Source of the DNA: Burkholderia territorii
Lineage (GTDB): Bacteria > Pseudomonadota > Gammaproteobacteria > Burkholderiales > Burkholderiaceae
DNA length: 64,000 nt
NCBI RefSeq assembly: GCF_902833055.1
Contig: NZ_CADFEJ010000001.1
Span: forward strand, 930,001 to 994,000
Direction: 5' to 3'
Positions 53,765 to 62,927 of this stretch are shown one piece after another; the first letter of the stretch is position 1, and each line of letters begins with the position of its first letter. The translations under genes and the position numbers were made by a program. The notes beneath the pieces were generated by a model. It was given only the letters and a program-made list of their open reading frames with translations, was not told the origin of the DNA and searched no databases.

Positions 53765-54157
53765 TCATGCCGGAGGCGCCGCGCCGCGCGGCCGCGTCAT
53801 GTCCAGATCCGGCACGTCGTCGCCGAACGTCGAGGCGACCAGCGTGCGCATCGCGGCGATCAGCAGCGTCGGCCCCGACTGGTTGAACGTGCAGCGCTCG
53901 CCCGCGGCCGGCACCGCGCGATGCAGCACGGCGCGCCACGGACCGTGCGCACCGTCGCGCTCGAACGCGGCGAACGGCAGCCGCTCGACGATCGGGCCGC
54001 CGTCGACCCACGACAACGACGGCGCAAACGGCACCGGCGCGCCGCCCGGCTCGCGAACCACCGTGCAACCCGACGCGTCGACGCGCGGCCCATCGTAATC
54101 CTCGGCCATCGCCACCCAGTAATCCAGCGCCGCGCCTGTCAGGTCTTCGACTTGCAT
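53765..54157 (-). CDS. DUF2591/NinX-like protein
   Basis: 130 residues. Opens [17 protein letters not shown], the signature of phage NinX/DUF2591 proteins, and continues [20 protein letters not shown] and [16 protein letters not shown]. The family is found in phages and as lone chromosomal genes in Burkholderia. No other phage genes are near. It interrupts the two plus-strand binding-protein genes. Confidence 0.75.
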   Translation of the reverse strand: MQVEDLTGAALDYWVAMAEDYDGPRVDASGCTVVREPGGAPVPFAPSLSWVDGGPIVERLPFAAFERDGAHGPWRAVLHRAVPAAGERCTFNQSGPTLLIAAMRTLVASTFGDDVPDLDMTRPRGAAPPA

Positions 54158-54358
54158 GACCGCCTCCGCTTCATATTGGGCCGCGACATCGCAACCGCCG
54201 CGCGCGTCGCGTTTCCTCGCCGCCGTCTTTGATCCGCCGCGTCAACGCGATAAGCATAGTTCAAATCGTTGCTTGTCCGCGCCGGGAGCGTCCTCGAGAA
54301 TGACTGAACGGGCTCGCGCCCGGTTTCGTTTTCCTAACGTTTCCACTCCGATCGATCC

Positions 54359-55426
54359 ATGCTTCCACTGCGTCTGCTGCGATCGCTGCTGATCGCCTCC
54401 GTCTTCACGCTGCCGGCCGCCGCCGCGCACGCGGACAAACCCGCTCTCATCCGCATCGGCGTCGCTCAGCAAGGTGCCGGCGATCCGCCGACCTTCGGCG
54501 GCTCGTCCGCCGCGACCGTGCAATTGCAGCAACTCGTCGAAAAGGAATTCGCGGCCGACGGCATCAAGGTGCAGTGGCTGTTCTTCAAGGGCGCCGGCCC
54601 GGCCGTCAACGAAGCGATCGCCAACAAGGCACTCGACTTCGCGTACCAGGGCGACCTGCCCGCCGTGCTCGCGCGCGCCAACGGGCTCAAGACGCATCTG
54701 CTGCTCGCCACGAGCGTCCGCTCGGGCGTCAAGATCGCGGTGCCGCCCGATTCCGACATCAAGTCGATCAAGGACCTGAAGGGCCGTCGCGTATCGATCT
54801 TCCGGGGTACGAACCTGCAGCTCGTCGCCGACAACGCGCTCGCGAAGAACGGGCTCGACGAACGCGACCTGCGCGTGACCAACCTCGACACCGCGAGTGC
54901 GCTGGCCGCCCTGGCGTCGAAGGGCATCGACGCGTCGGTGAACGACTATCAGCTGTACAAGCTGCGCGACGCGGGCCTCGCGAAAATCATCTACGAATCG
55001 CAGAACGACGGCCCGCAGTTCACGCGCCAGACACACCTGCTGGTGCTCGACGACTTCGAGCGCGCGCATCCGGACATCGTGCAGCGCGTGGTCGACGCGG
55101 TCGTGAAAGGCGCGCACTGGTCGTCCGACGAAGCCAACCGCGATGCGCTGTTCAGGCTGTGGGCGAAGAGCGGCGTGCCGGTGTCGTCGTGGCAGGCCGA
55201 CTATGCGAACCAGCGCCTGAAGGATCGCCTGTCGCCGCTGATCGACCCGTTCCTGGTCGCGCGCTACAAGGCTGTCGCACAGGATGCGTTGCGACTGAAG
55301 CTGATCCGCCAGCCCGTCGACGTCGACGGCTGGTTCGAGCCGAAGTATCTCGACAACGCGCTGCGTGCGCAGAAGCTCGAACAGTACTGGCCGCGCTACG
55401 ACGCGTCCGGCAAGCCGCTGTCCTGA
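54359..55426 (+). CDS. Aliphatic sulfonate-type ABC binding protein
   Basis: 355 residues with a signal peptide (LLRSLLIASVFTLPAAAAHA). SsuA-like: IRIGVAQQGAGDPPTF, AVNEAIANKALDFAYQGDLPAVLARANG, KGRRVSIFRGTNLQLVAD, GIDASVNDYQLYKLRD. First gene of a complete importer: followed by two permeases (14 and 33 bp gaps) and an ATPase, then two dioxygenases. Sulfonate or sulfate-ester import is likely. Confidence 0.88.
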   Translation: MLPLRLLRSLLIASVFTLPAAAAHADKPALIRIGVAQQGAGDPPTFGGSSAATVQLQQLVEKEFAADGIKVQWLFFKGAGPAVNEAIANKALDFAYQGDLPAVLARANGLKTHLLLATSVRSGVKIAVPPDSDIKSIKDLKGRRVSIFRGTNLQLVADNALAKNGLDERDLRVTNLDTASALAALASKGIDASVNDYQLYKLRDAGLAKIIYESQNDGPQFTRQTHLLVLDDFERAHPDIVQRVVDAVVKGAHWSSDEANRDALFRLWAKSGVPVSSWQADYANQRLKDRLSPLIDPFLVARYKAVAQDALRLKLIRQPVDVDGWFEPKYLDNALRAQKLEQYWPRYDASGKPLS

Positions 55427-55440
55427 ACCGGAATCAGCCG

Positions 55441-56283
55441 ATGAGCGACACCGCGATCCCGATCCCGTCGTCCGACCCGCATGCGCTCGGCGCGTCGTCG
55501 CGCCGTCGCGCGGCCGTGAAGCGGCTGGCGTGGCTGCTCGCGCCGTGGGCGCTGCCGGCGCTGCTGTTCACGCTATGGAGCGTCGGCAGCGCGCGCGGCT
55601 GGATCGCGCCGCAGATCCTGCCGCCGCCCGATCAGGTCTTTCAGGCACTCGCCGAACTCGCGGCGAGCGGTGATCTCCTGCGCCATACGCTGATCAGCCT
55701 GCAGCGTGTGCTGGTCGGTTTCGCGGCCGGCACGCTGCTCGGTTTCGCGATCGGCGCGGCGCTCGGCCTGTCGCGCACGTTCGAAGCATACGTACTGCCG
55801 AGCTTCAATGCGCTGGTGCAGATTCCGGTGCTCGGCTGGCTGCCGTTCCTGCTGCTGCTCGTCGGCGTCGGCGAGCCGCTCAAGTACCTGCTGATCGCGC
55901 ATGCGGCACTGGTGCCGGTCACGCTGAGCACGTTGCAAGGTTTTCGTCAGGCGCCCGCCGCGCTCGACGAGGTCGCGCGCGGATTCGGCTACACGCGCCG
56001 CCAGCGCATCGCCCACGTCGTGCTGCCGGCCGCCGTGCCGACGCTCGCGACCGGCGTGCGGCTCGCGTTCACGAAATCGTGGCTCGCGCTCGTCGTCGTC
56101 GAGCTCGTCGCGTCGTCGGAAGGACTCGGCTACCTGATCGTGTACGGCAGGCAACTGTTCCAACTCGATCTCGTGATGGCCGCCGTCGTCGTGGTCGGCG
56201 CGGTCGGCCTGCTGATCAACCGGCTGCTCGACGCGCTCGAAGCACGCCTGCGTCGCGGCGTGCCGTCCGCGTTTCGCGGCTGA
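55441..56283 (+). CDS. ABC permease, sulfonate/nitrate type (first)
   Basis: 280 residues from the ATG at 55441. Six hydrophobic segments; SsuC-like marks IAPQILPPPDQVFQALAELA, the EAA loop DEVARGFGYTRRQRIAHVVLPAAVPTLATGVRLAFTKSWLALVVVEL. It differs from the second permease, so the pore is probably a heterodimer. This is uncommon in the Ssu/Tau systems, which use a homodimer. Confidence 0.9.
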   Translation: MSDTAIPIPSSDPHALGASSRRRAAVKRLAWLLAPWALPALLFTLWSVGSARGWIAPQILPPPDQVFQALAELAASGDLLRHTLISLQRVLVGFAAGTLLGFAIGAALGLSRTFEAYVLPSFNALVQIPVLGWLPFLLLLVGVGEPLKYLLIAHAALVPVTLSTLQGFRQAPAALDEVARGFGYTRRQRIAHVVLPAAVPTLATGVRLAFTKSWLALVVVELVASSEGLGYLIVYGRQLFQLDLVMAAVVVVGAVGLLINRLLDALEARLRRGVPSAFRG

Positions 56284-56316
56284 CGCTGCACGTCCCGCTT
56301 CCCGAGGAGTCCTGTC

Positions 56317-57141
56317 ATGCCGCATTCTGCGACGCCGATACCGCACGAAGCGCAGCGCGCCAACGTCGAGACACGACGCCGCCACGCGCCTGACTGGCGC
56401 GGCCTCGTGCTGCCGCTGGCCGCCGTCGCGATCTGGTGGGCGATCGCGTCCGCGCATCTCATCAACAGCGGACTGCTGGTCAGCCCCGCCGACGTGCTGC
56501 GCACCGCATGGACGCAGGTCGCGAGCGGCGCGCTGGTCCGCGCATTGTCGGCGTCGCTTGCGCGCGAAGCATGCGGTTTCGCGATCGGCGCGACGGGCGG
56601 GCTGCTGCTCGGTGCCGCGCTGGGGCTGTCGCGTATCGCGACGCGCATCGTCGGCCCGAGCTTCGACACCTTCAAGCAGATCTCGCTGTTCGCGTGGATC
56701 CCGCTGATTTCCGTCTGGTTCGGCCTCGGCGACATCGCGAAGGTCGTGTTCCTGTCGCTCGCGGCGCTGCTGCCGGTCGCCGCGCATACCTGCGACGGCA
56801 TTCACGCGATGCCGCGCGCGTATGTCGACGTCGCCCGCGCGCTGCGCTATTCGCGGCTTCAGCTCGTGCGCCACGTGATCCTGCCCGCCGCGCTGCCGTC
56901 GATCTTCACCGGGCTCTACCTCGGCCTGATCTATTCGTGGCTCGCGACGCTCGGCGCCGAATACCTGCTCGTTGCGGGCAGCGGTATCGGCAACACGCTG
57001 ATCGACGGCAGCGAGCAATTCCGCATGGATCTCGTGCTGTTCGGGATCGTCGTCGTCGGCGCGACCGGGTGGGCGCTGAACGCGCTCGCCCGCGCGATCG
57101 AGCGCAAGGTGCTCGCGCAGCGCGGCGACCTGAGCGCCTGA
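56317..57141 (+). CDS. ABC permease, sulfonate/nitrate type (second)
   Basis: 274 residues. Same family as the preceding gene with INSGLLVSPADVLRTAW, FKQISLFAWIPLISVWFGLGD and the EAA loop VDVARALRYSRLQLVRHVILPAALPSIFTGL. It follows the first permease by 33 bp. Two different permeases with one ATPase suggests a heterodimeric channel. Confidence 0.9.
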   Translation: MPHSATPIPHEAQRANVETRRRHAPDWRGLVLPLAAVAIWWAIASAHLINSGLLVSPADVLRTAWTQVASGALVRALSASLAREACGFAIGATGGLLLGAALGLSRIATRIVGPSFDTFKQISLFAWIPLISVWFGLGDIAKVVFLSLAALLPVAAHTCDGIHAMPRAYVDVARALRYSRLQLVRHVILPAALPSIFTGLYLGLIYSWLATLGAEYLLVAGSGIGNTLIDGSEQFRMDLVLFGIVVVGATGWALNALARAIERKVLAQRGDLSA

Positions 57142-57180
57142 TCGTCCTTTTTTCCCGTGACTTCCTACGCCTGCTCCGCC

Positions 57181-58023
57181 ATGACGACCCTTGCCTCCGA
57201 TTCGCTCGACATCCTTCACGTGAGCAAACGCTATGCGCAGCGCGGCGCGACGCTCGCCGTGCTCGACGACGTCTCGCTGCACGTGCGCGCCGGCGAGTTC
57301 GTCACGATCGTCGGCGCGAGCGGTTGCGGCAAGTCGACGCTGCTGCGGCTGATCGCTGGTCTCGACACCGACTACGCGGGCGAGATCCGCGCGGGCGACG
57401 AGGTCGTGCGCGACACGTCGCTGCAGCGCGGCATCGTGTTCCAGGACCATCGGCTGTTCCCATGGCTTACCGTCGCGCAGAACATCGAGGCCGCGTTGCG
57501 CAACGCACCGCTGGATGCGCGGCAGAAACGCCGCGCGGTTGCCGATCACATCGCGCTGGTCGGGCTGGATGGCTTCGAGCACGCGTATCCGAACCAGTTG
57601 TCCGGCGGCATGGCGCAACGTGTCGCGATTGCGCGCGGCCTCGTGAACCGTCCCCGCGTGCTGCTGCTCGACGAACCGTTCGGCGCGCTCGACGCGCAGA
57701 CGCGCGCTCGCATGCAGAACGAACTGCTGCGCATCTGGGAACAGGAGCGCATCACGATGATCCTCGTCACGCATGATGTCGACGAGGCCGTCTATCTCGG
57801 CGATCGCGTTGTCACGATGGCGCCGCGCCCCGGCCGCATCGAGCGCATCGTCGAGGTCGCGCTGCCGCGCCCTCGCCGCCGCGATTCGCCGGAATTCGCG
57901 CGGCTGCGCGCCACGGTGCTCGCCGATTTCGACGACGGCGACGACGATCGGCCGGGCGGCACGCCCGCGTGGGCCGATACGCCGCATGCGCACCGGATCG
58001 GCGCATGGCGGCTCGCATGGTAG
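57181..58023 (+). CDS. ABC ATPase, sulfonate/nitrate type
   Basis: 280 residues from the ATG at 57181; a GTG at 57157 is also open. Walker A GASGCGKST, Q-loop VFQDHRLFPW, signature LSGGMAQRVAIARGL, Walker B VLLLDEPFGALDAQTR and the switch His in LVTHDVDEAVYLGDRV are all intact, as in SsuB/TauB. It drives the importer with both permeases. Confidence 0.93.
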   Translation: MTTLASDSLDILHVSKRYAQRGATLAVLDDVSLHVRAGEFVTIVGASGCGKSTLLRLIAGLDTDYAGEIRAGDEVVRDTSLQRGIVFQDHRLFPWLTVAQNIEAALRNAPLDARQKRRAVADHIALVGLDGFEHAYPNQLSGGMAQRVAIARGLVNRPRVLLLDEPFGALDAQTRARMQNELLRIWEQERITMILVTHDVDEAVYLGDRVVTMAPRPGRIERIVEVALPRPRRRDSPEFARLRATVLADFDDGDDDRPGGTPAWADTPHAHRIGAWRLAW

Positions 58024-58167
58024 GCGCACGCGCACGCGTCGTTGCATCGCACTTCCGCGCATATCGATCGGTCACGCACGCTAAGGTTGTGACGATTGAT
58101 CGGTTCCGGTTCCGCGCGGTCCCTGCTTGAATGGAAGCCCGAACGCCCTCACCTCAGGAGACCCCCG

Positions 58168-59112
58168 ATGTCCGAAGTCCAGCACGCCGCTCACCCGTCA
58201 TCGCACGCCGCGCCGCGCACGGCCGTCGCCCCGCTTCAGCTTCGCCAGGTCGCCGGCCGGATCGGCGCCGAAATTTCCGGCGTGCGGCTGTCGGCCACGC
58301 TCGACGATGCAACGTTCGACGCGATCCACGCCGCGCTGCTGCGCCACAAGGTGCTGTTCTTCCGCGGCCAGCGCCATCTCGACGACGCCGCGCAGGAAGC
58401 GTTCGCGCGCCGTTTCGGCGACACGGTCGCGCATCCAACCGTGCCGTCCGTCGACGGCAGCGCGCATCTGCTCGAACTCGATTCCGCGCACGGCGCGCGC
58501 GCCAACTCGTGGCACACCGACGTGACCTTCGTCGACGCTTATCCGAAGATCTCGATCCTGCGCGGCGTCGTGATTCCGCCGGTCGGTGGCGACACGGTGT
58601 GGGCCAACACGGCCGCCGCGTATGCGCATCTGCCCGACACGCTGCGTACGCTCGCCGATACGCTGTGGGCCGTCCATACCAACGCGTACGACTACGCGTC
58701 GACGCACGTGCATGCCGATGAAACGCAACTGAAGCGCTACCGCGAAGTCTTTACGTCGACCGTCTACGAGACCGAGCACCCGGTCGTGCGCGTGCATCCT
58801 GAAACGGGTGAACGCACGCTCGTGCTCGGCCACTTCGTGCAGCGGATCAAGGGCCTGTCGACGCAGGATTCCGCACATCTGCTGCAGGTCTTCCACGAGC
58901 ACGTGACGCGCCTCGAGAACACCGTGCGCTGGAGCTGGCAGGAGGGCGACGTCGCGATCTGGGACAACCGCGCGACGCAGCATTACGCGATCAACGACTA
59001 CGGCGATGCGCGCCGCGTCGTGCGCCGCGCGACCGTTCATGGCGACGTGCCGGTCGGCATCGACGGCCGGCAAAGCGTCGTGCTGAAAGGGCCCGGTGCC
59101 ACGCTGCAGTAA
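58168..59112 (+). CDS. Fe(II)/2-oxoglutarate dioxygenase, AtsK-like alkyl sulfatase
   Basis: 314 residues from the ATG at 58168 (AGGAG upstream). The facial triad is H116-x-D118 (SWHTDVTF) and H272 (NRATQHYA), with the 2-oxoglutarate arginine at R286/R287. Sequence along the chain (RIGAEISGVRL, HKVLFFRGQ, IPPVGGDTVWANTAAAY, LWAVHTNAYDY, EHPVVRVHPETGERTLVLGHF) closely resembles the AtsK/Rv3406 branch, which oxidises alkyl sulfates to release sulfate and an aldehyde. Sulfate-ester scavenging under sulfur limitation is likely. It follows the ABC importer. Confidence 0.85.
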   Translation: MSEVQHAAHPSSHAAPRTAVAPLQLRQVAGRIGAEISGVRLSATLDDATFDAIHAALLRHKVLFFRGQRHLDDAAQEAFARRFGDTVAHPTVPSVDGSAHLLELDSAHGARANSWHTDVTFVDAYPKISILRGVVIPPVGGDTVWANTAAAYAHLPDTLRTLADTLWAVHTNAYDYASTHVHADETQLKRYREVFTSTVYETEHPVVRVHPETGERTLVLGHFVQRIKGLSTQDSAHLLQVFHEHVTRLENTVRWSWQEGDVAIWDNRATQHYAINDYGDARRVVRRATVHGDVPVGIDGRQSVVLKGPGATLQ

Positions 59113-59274
59113 TGCATGTCGGGCACGAACGGCAACGCGTCGCCGTACGTGCCCGAGCGGCGGCCCACGCCACGTTACCGGAAACCAGACCATGCATCCT
59201 CGCCCGCCGAACCGGCTCGCCAGCCTGTCGCGATGTCGGCCGTTCGTTCCGTCCACTTCCGCCAGGAGCGTCGC

Positions 59275-60222
59275 ATGAGCGCCCTACTCGAACCCGCCGG
59301 CCAGCCGGTCGACGTGATTCCGCTGTCCGCCCACATCGGCGCGGAGATTCGCGGCGTCGACCTGACCCAGCCGCTGACCACCCCGCAGATCGCCGCGATC
59401 CGCCACGCACTGCTGAAATGGCGCGTGGTTTTCTTCCGCGAACAATTCCTCACGCACGAGCAGCACGTCGCGTTTTCCGCGCAGTTCGGAGAGCCGACCG
59501 TCGGCCACCCGGTGTTCGGGCATGTCGAGGGATACCCCGCCGTCTATTCGATCGGGAAGCACCGCAAGGCGACGCGCTTCGAAGGCGAGCCGGTGCGGCG
59601 GCCGTGGACCGGCTGGCATACCGACGTCACCGCGGCCGTGAATCCGCCGTGGGCGTCGATCCTGCGCGGCGTGACGATCCCGCCGTACGGCGGTGACACG
59701 CAGTGGACCAATCTCGTGCGCGCGTACGAGACGCTGTCCGCGCCGCTGCGAGGCTTCGTCGACGGGCTGCGCGGCATTCACCGCTTCACGCCGCCGGCCG
59801 GCGCACGCGCGACGGGCGCCTTCGACGAAGCCATTGAGCGCCGCCCGCTCGTGACCGAGCACCCGCTCGTGCGCGTCCATCCGGAGACCGGCGAGCGTGC
59901 GCTGTACGTGAGCCCGAGTTTCCTGAAATCGATCGTCGGGCTGACGCCGCGCGAAAGCCAGGCGCTCCTCGAACTGCTGTGGGAACACGTGACGCGGCCC
60001 GAATTCACGATCCGCTTCAAGTGGGAAGCGCGCAGCATCGCGTTCTGGGACAACCGCGCAACCGCGCATCTCGCGCCCGTCGACATCTTCGATCTCGACT
60101 TCGATCGCCAGCTTTACCGCACCACACTGATCGGCGACGTGCCGGTCGGCCCGGACGGACGGCCATCGGTCGCGCTCGAAGGCTCGCCGGTGGAAACGGC
60201 GGCGGCGGTCGCGCTCAACTGA
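59275..60222 (+). CDS. Fe(II)/2-oxoglutarate dioxygenase, TauD/TfdA family (second)
   Basis: 315 residues from the ATG at 59275 (CAGGAGCGTCGC). Triad H115-x-D117 (GWHTDVTAA) and H265 (NRATAHLA) are present. It shares the fold of the preceding gene but differs along its substrate loops (VYSIGKHRKATRFEG; LRGIHRFTPPAGARATGAFDEA), so a different sulfonate or ester is likely. Both are in one run with the importer. The exact substrate cannot be inferred. Confidence 0.85.
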   Translation: MSALLEPAGQPVDVIPLSAHIGAEIRGVDLTQPLTTPQIAAIRHALLKWRVVFFREQFLTHEQHVAFSAQFGEPTVGHPVFGHVEGYPAVYSIGKHRKATRFEGEPVRRPWTGWHTDVTAAVNPPWASILRGVTIPPYGGDTQWTNLVRAYETLSAPLRGFVDGLRGIHRFTPPAGARATGAFDEAIERRPLVTEHPLVRVHPETGERALYVSPSFLKSIVGLTPRESQALLELLWEHVTRPEFTIRFKWEARSIAFWDNRATAHLAPVDIFDLDFDRQLYRTTLIGDVPVGPDGRPSVALEGSPVETAAAVALN

Positions 60223-60294
60223 CGCGCGACGCACACACGGACCGGCACGCCGGTCCGTTATCGCGAGCACATCGATACATCGACCCGCCGCGCC

Positions 60295-61956
60295 TCACTC
60301 CAGCCACACACCATCGAACCGATGCCCGCCGAGCGGCGAGAACGTCACGCCGTGCACGCGTTTCGAGATCGGCAGCGATACGATCGACGTCGCGATCGGC
60401 GTGAACGGCACCTGATCCTTGAACACGACCTGAGCCTGTTCGTAAAGCGCCGTGCGTTTCGCGACGTCCGCGTTCGAGCGCGCCGCGTCGACCAGCCGCT
60501 CGAAATCCGCGTTGCACCACTTCGCGAGGTTACTGCCGTGCACCGCATCGCAGCCGAGCAACGTGCCGAGCCAGTTGTCCGGGTCGCCGTTGTCGCCCGA
60601 CCAGCCGTACAGGATCGCATCGTGCTGCCCGTCGTGTTTCGCGCGGCGGTTGTACTCGCCCCATTCGTAGCTGACGATCTTCGCGCGCACGCCGATCCTC
60701 GCCCAGTCCTGCTGGATCAGTTGCGCCATCAGCTGCGCGTTCGGGTTGTACGGGCGCTGCACCGGCATCGCCCACAATGTCAGGTCGAAACCGTTCGGGA
60801 ATCCTGCATGCGCGAGCAGCGCCTTCGCGGCGGCGAGGTCGCGCGGCGCGTCCTTCAGACGCGGGTTGTACGACCATTGCGCCGGTGGCATCGGGTTCGT
60901 CGCGATCGTCGCGTCGCCGTTGAACACGGTCTTGATGATGGCCGCCTTGTCGATCGCGATGTCGAGTGCGCGCCGCACGTCGACGCGATCGAGCGGCGGA
61001 TGCTGCGTGTTGTACGCAACGAAGCCGACGTTGAAGCCCGTCCCCGAAAACAACGTGAGCGCCGGGTCGCGCCGCACCGTCTCGAGATCGGCTGGCCGCG
61101 GGAACACCGACACCTGACACTCGCCGGCCGTGAGCTTCTGCAGGCGCACGGCGGGATCGGGAGTGATCGCGAACACGAGATGCGCGAGCTTCACGTCGTC
61201 CGGCTTCCAGTAGTCGGGGTTCGCGTCGTAACGGATCGTCGCGTCCTTCTGGTACGCGCGCAACTGGAACGGCCCGGTGCCGACCGGAAACTGGTTGATG
61301 TCGGCTTCGCGATGGCGCGCCGCCAACCGGGACGCATATTCGGCCGACAGGATCGACGCGAATGACATCGCCAGATTGCGCACGAACACGACGTCCGGCG
61401 ACTTCAGCACGAAGCGCACCGTATCGTCGTCGATTTTCTCGATGCGCTCGATGTTGCGGTCGAATCCGAGATCGCTGAAGTACGGGAAACTGACCGGATA
61501 AGCCTTGCGGAACGGGTCGTCGGGGTCGAGCATCCGGCGAAACGTGAACACGACGTCGTCCGCCTGGAACGGCCGCGTCGGCTTGAACCATGCGGTCGTC
61601 TGGAACTTCACGCCGCGGCGCAGGTGGAACGTGTAGACGCGCTGGTCGGGCGACGCGTCCCAGCTCGTCGCGAGCGACGGTTCCAGATCGAGCGTGCCGC
61701 GCTTGAACTGCACGAGCCCGTTGTAGATCGTGTACGTGCTCGCGTCGAAATCGGTGCTGGTCGTGTGCTGGCCGGGATCGAATCCGGCCGGGCTGCCTTC
61801 GCTGCAATACACGAGCGTCTTGCCGGCCGGCGCCGCGAAAGCGTGCGTGTGCGCGCCGGCGAGCAGCAGCAACGCGGCCATGCCGCGCAGCGCTGCAATG
61901 GCAACGGATGCGCGCCGCGCACGATGCGCGGCGAACGGGATAAATGGACTGTTCAT
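60295..61956 (-). CDS. Peptide/nickel-type ABC binding protein (SBP family 5)
   Basis: 553 residues with signal (IAALRGMAALLLLAGAHTHAFA). SBP_bac_5 pattern as in DppA: LVYCSEGSPAGFDPGQHTTSTDFDASTYTIYNGLV, YTFHLRRGVKFQTT, PVGTGPFQLRAYQKDATIRY, DVRRALDIAIDKAAII, YGWSGDNGDPDNWLGTLLGCDA. No permease is adjacent. It binds di/oligopeptides, heme or related ligands in the periplasm. The gene converges with the second dioxygenase. Confidence 0.9.
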   Translation of the reverse strand: MNSPFIPFAAHRARRASVAIAALRGMAALLLLAGAHTHAFAAPAGKTLVYCSEGSPAGFDPGQHTTSTDFDASTYTIYNGLVQFKRGTLDLEPSLATSWDASPDQRVYTFHLRRGVKFQTTAWFKPTRPFQADDVVFTFRRMLDPDDPFRKAYPVSFPYFSDLGFDRNIERIEKIDDDTVRFVLKSPDVVFVRNLAMSFASILSAEYASRLAARHREADINQFPVGTGPFQLRAYQKDATIRYDANPDYWKPDDVKLAHLVFAITPDPAVRLQKLTAGECQVSVFPRPADLETVRRDPALTLFSGTGFNVGFVAYNTQHPPLDRVDVRRALDIAIDKAAIIKTVFNGDATIATNPMPPAQWSYNPRLKDAPRDLAAAKALLAHAGFPNGFDLTLWAMPVQRPYNPNAQLMAQLIQQDWARIGVRAKIVSYEWGEYNRRAKHDGQHDAILYGWSGDNGDPDNWLGTLLGCDAVHGSNLAKWCNADFERLVDAARSNADVAKRTALYEQAQVVFKDQVPFTPIATSIVSLPISKRVHGVTFSPLGGHRFDGVWLE

Positions 61957-62310
61957 GATGGCGGTCGAGAAAGACTGTCATGCGAATGACGACCGCCGAT
62001 CTTCGCGCGCCATCCGCCAATCGCTTACCAATTAATTGCGCGTTGCTTATCGCGGTGGATGCATCCCGCTGCCGCTGCATGGAAATATCCACGCGAGCGC
62101 CGGGGACATGCGGGCGACGCCGGCTGCCGCGCGCCGCTGCGGGCCGCGCGGCGACGCCACTCGCGGCACCGCCTTCCGGCCCTCTGCAGGTTCTCCGGAA
62201 TTGGCGCATCGTATCGGCTTGGTCAACGCCGCAATGCGCGCGAGCAACCCGCGCGCACGTTGCGACGCGGCGTGCTTGTCGGCGCGCTGCACCTTCCTGG
62301 AGGATCCACG
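61957..62310. other. 354-bp divergent intergenic region
   Basis: Between the peptide-type binding protein and the DUF427 gene. A short AT-rich patch at 62020-62045 probably holds one or both promoters. No gene or clear operator was found. Confidence 0.4.
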
Positions 62311-62718
62311 ATGTCGATCAACCCCGATACGCCCTCTCGTCCCGTGAAGTCGCCGGGCCCCGATCATCCGATCACGATCGAGCCGCACCCGTTGCGCGTC
62401 GTGGTCAAGGTGGCCGGCAAGGTCGTCGCCGATACGCGCCGTGCGCTGGCGCTGCGCGAGGCCACCTATCCCGCCGTGCTGTACGTTCCGCGCGAGGACG
62501 CCGACATGGCGCTGCTGCAACGCACCGACCATGCGACGTACTGCCCGTACAAGGGCGATTGCGCGTATTACTCGATTCCCGCCGGCGGCGAACGCGCGAC
62601 CAACGCAGTGTGGACGTACGAGCATCCGAACCCGGCCGTCGAACCGATTCGCGCGCATCTCGCGTTTTACCCGGATCGCGTCGACTCGATCGAGGAAAGC
62701 CCGCTCGGCGCCGATTGA
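62311..62718 (+). CDS. DUF427-family protein
   Basis: 135 residues from the ATG at 62311 (CTGGAGGATCCACG). The family pattern is clear: VKVAGKVVADTRRALALREATYPAVLYVPREDADMALL, TDHATYCPYKGDCAYYSI, AVWTYEHPNPAVEPIRAHLAFYPDRVD. It is a small beta-barrel-like cytosolic protein of unknown activity. The two cysteines at the CPYKGDC turn are typical of the family. It stands alone. Confidence 0.88.
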   Translation: MSINPDTPSRPVKSPGPDHPITIEPHPLRVVVKVAGKVVADTRRALALREATYPAVLYVPREDADMALLQRTDHATYCPYKGDCAYYSIPAGGERATNAVWTYEHPNPAVEPIRAHLAFYPDRVDSIEESPLGAD

Positions 62719-62927
62719 GCGCGGCGGCGCGCTCGCGGCCCGTCGTTCACGTATCGTCCCGCCGCTGATTTGCATATGCGGATTCGTTGGTTGGCCGCCG
62801 ATTCGCGCGGCCTTATCGTCGTGCATCCGGCGCGGGCCGGCCGGATGCGTGCATGCCTGCATCCAGCCTCGCCCGTGCCAAGCGCGCCGCAAGCGCAGCC
62901 CCGTGAACCCGCCAGCAGGACGCCTCG

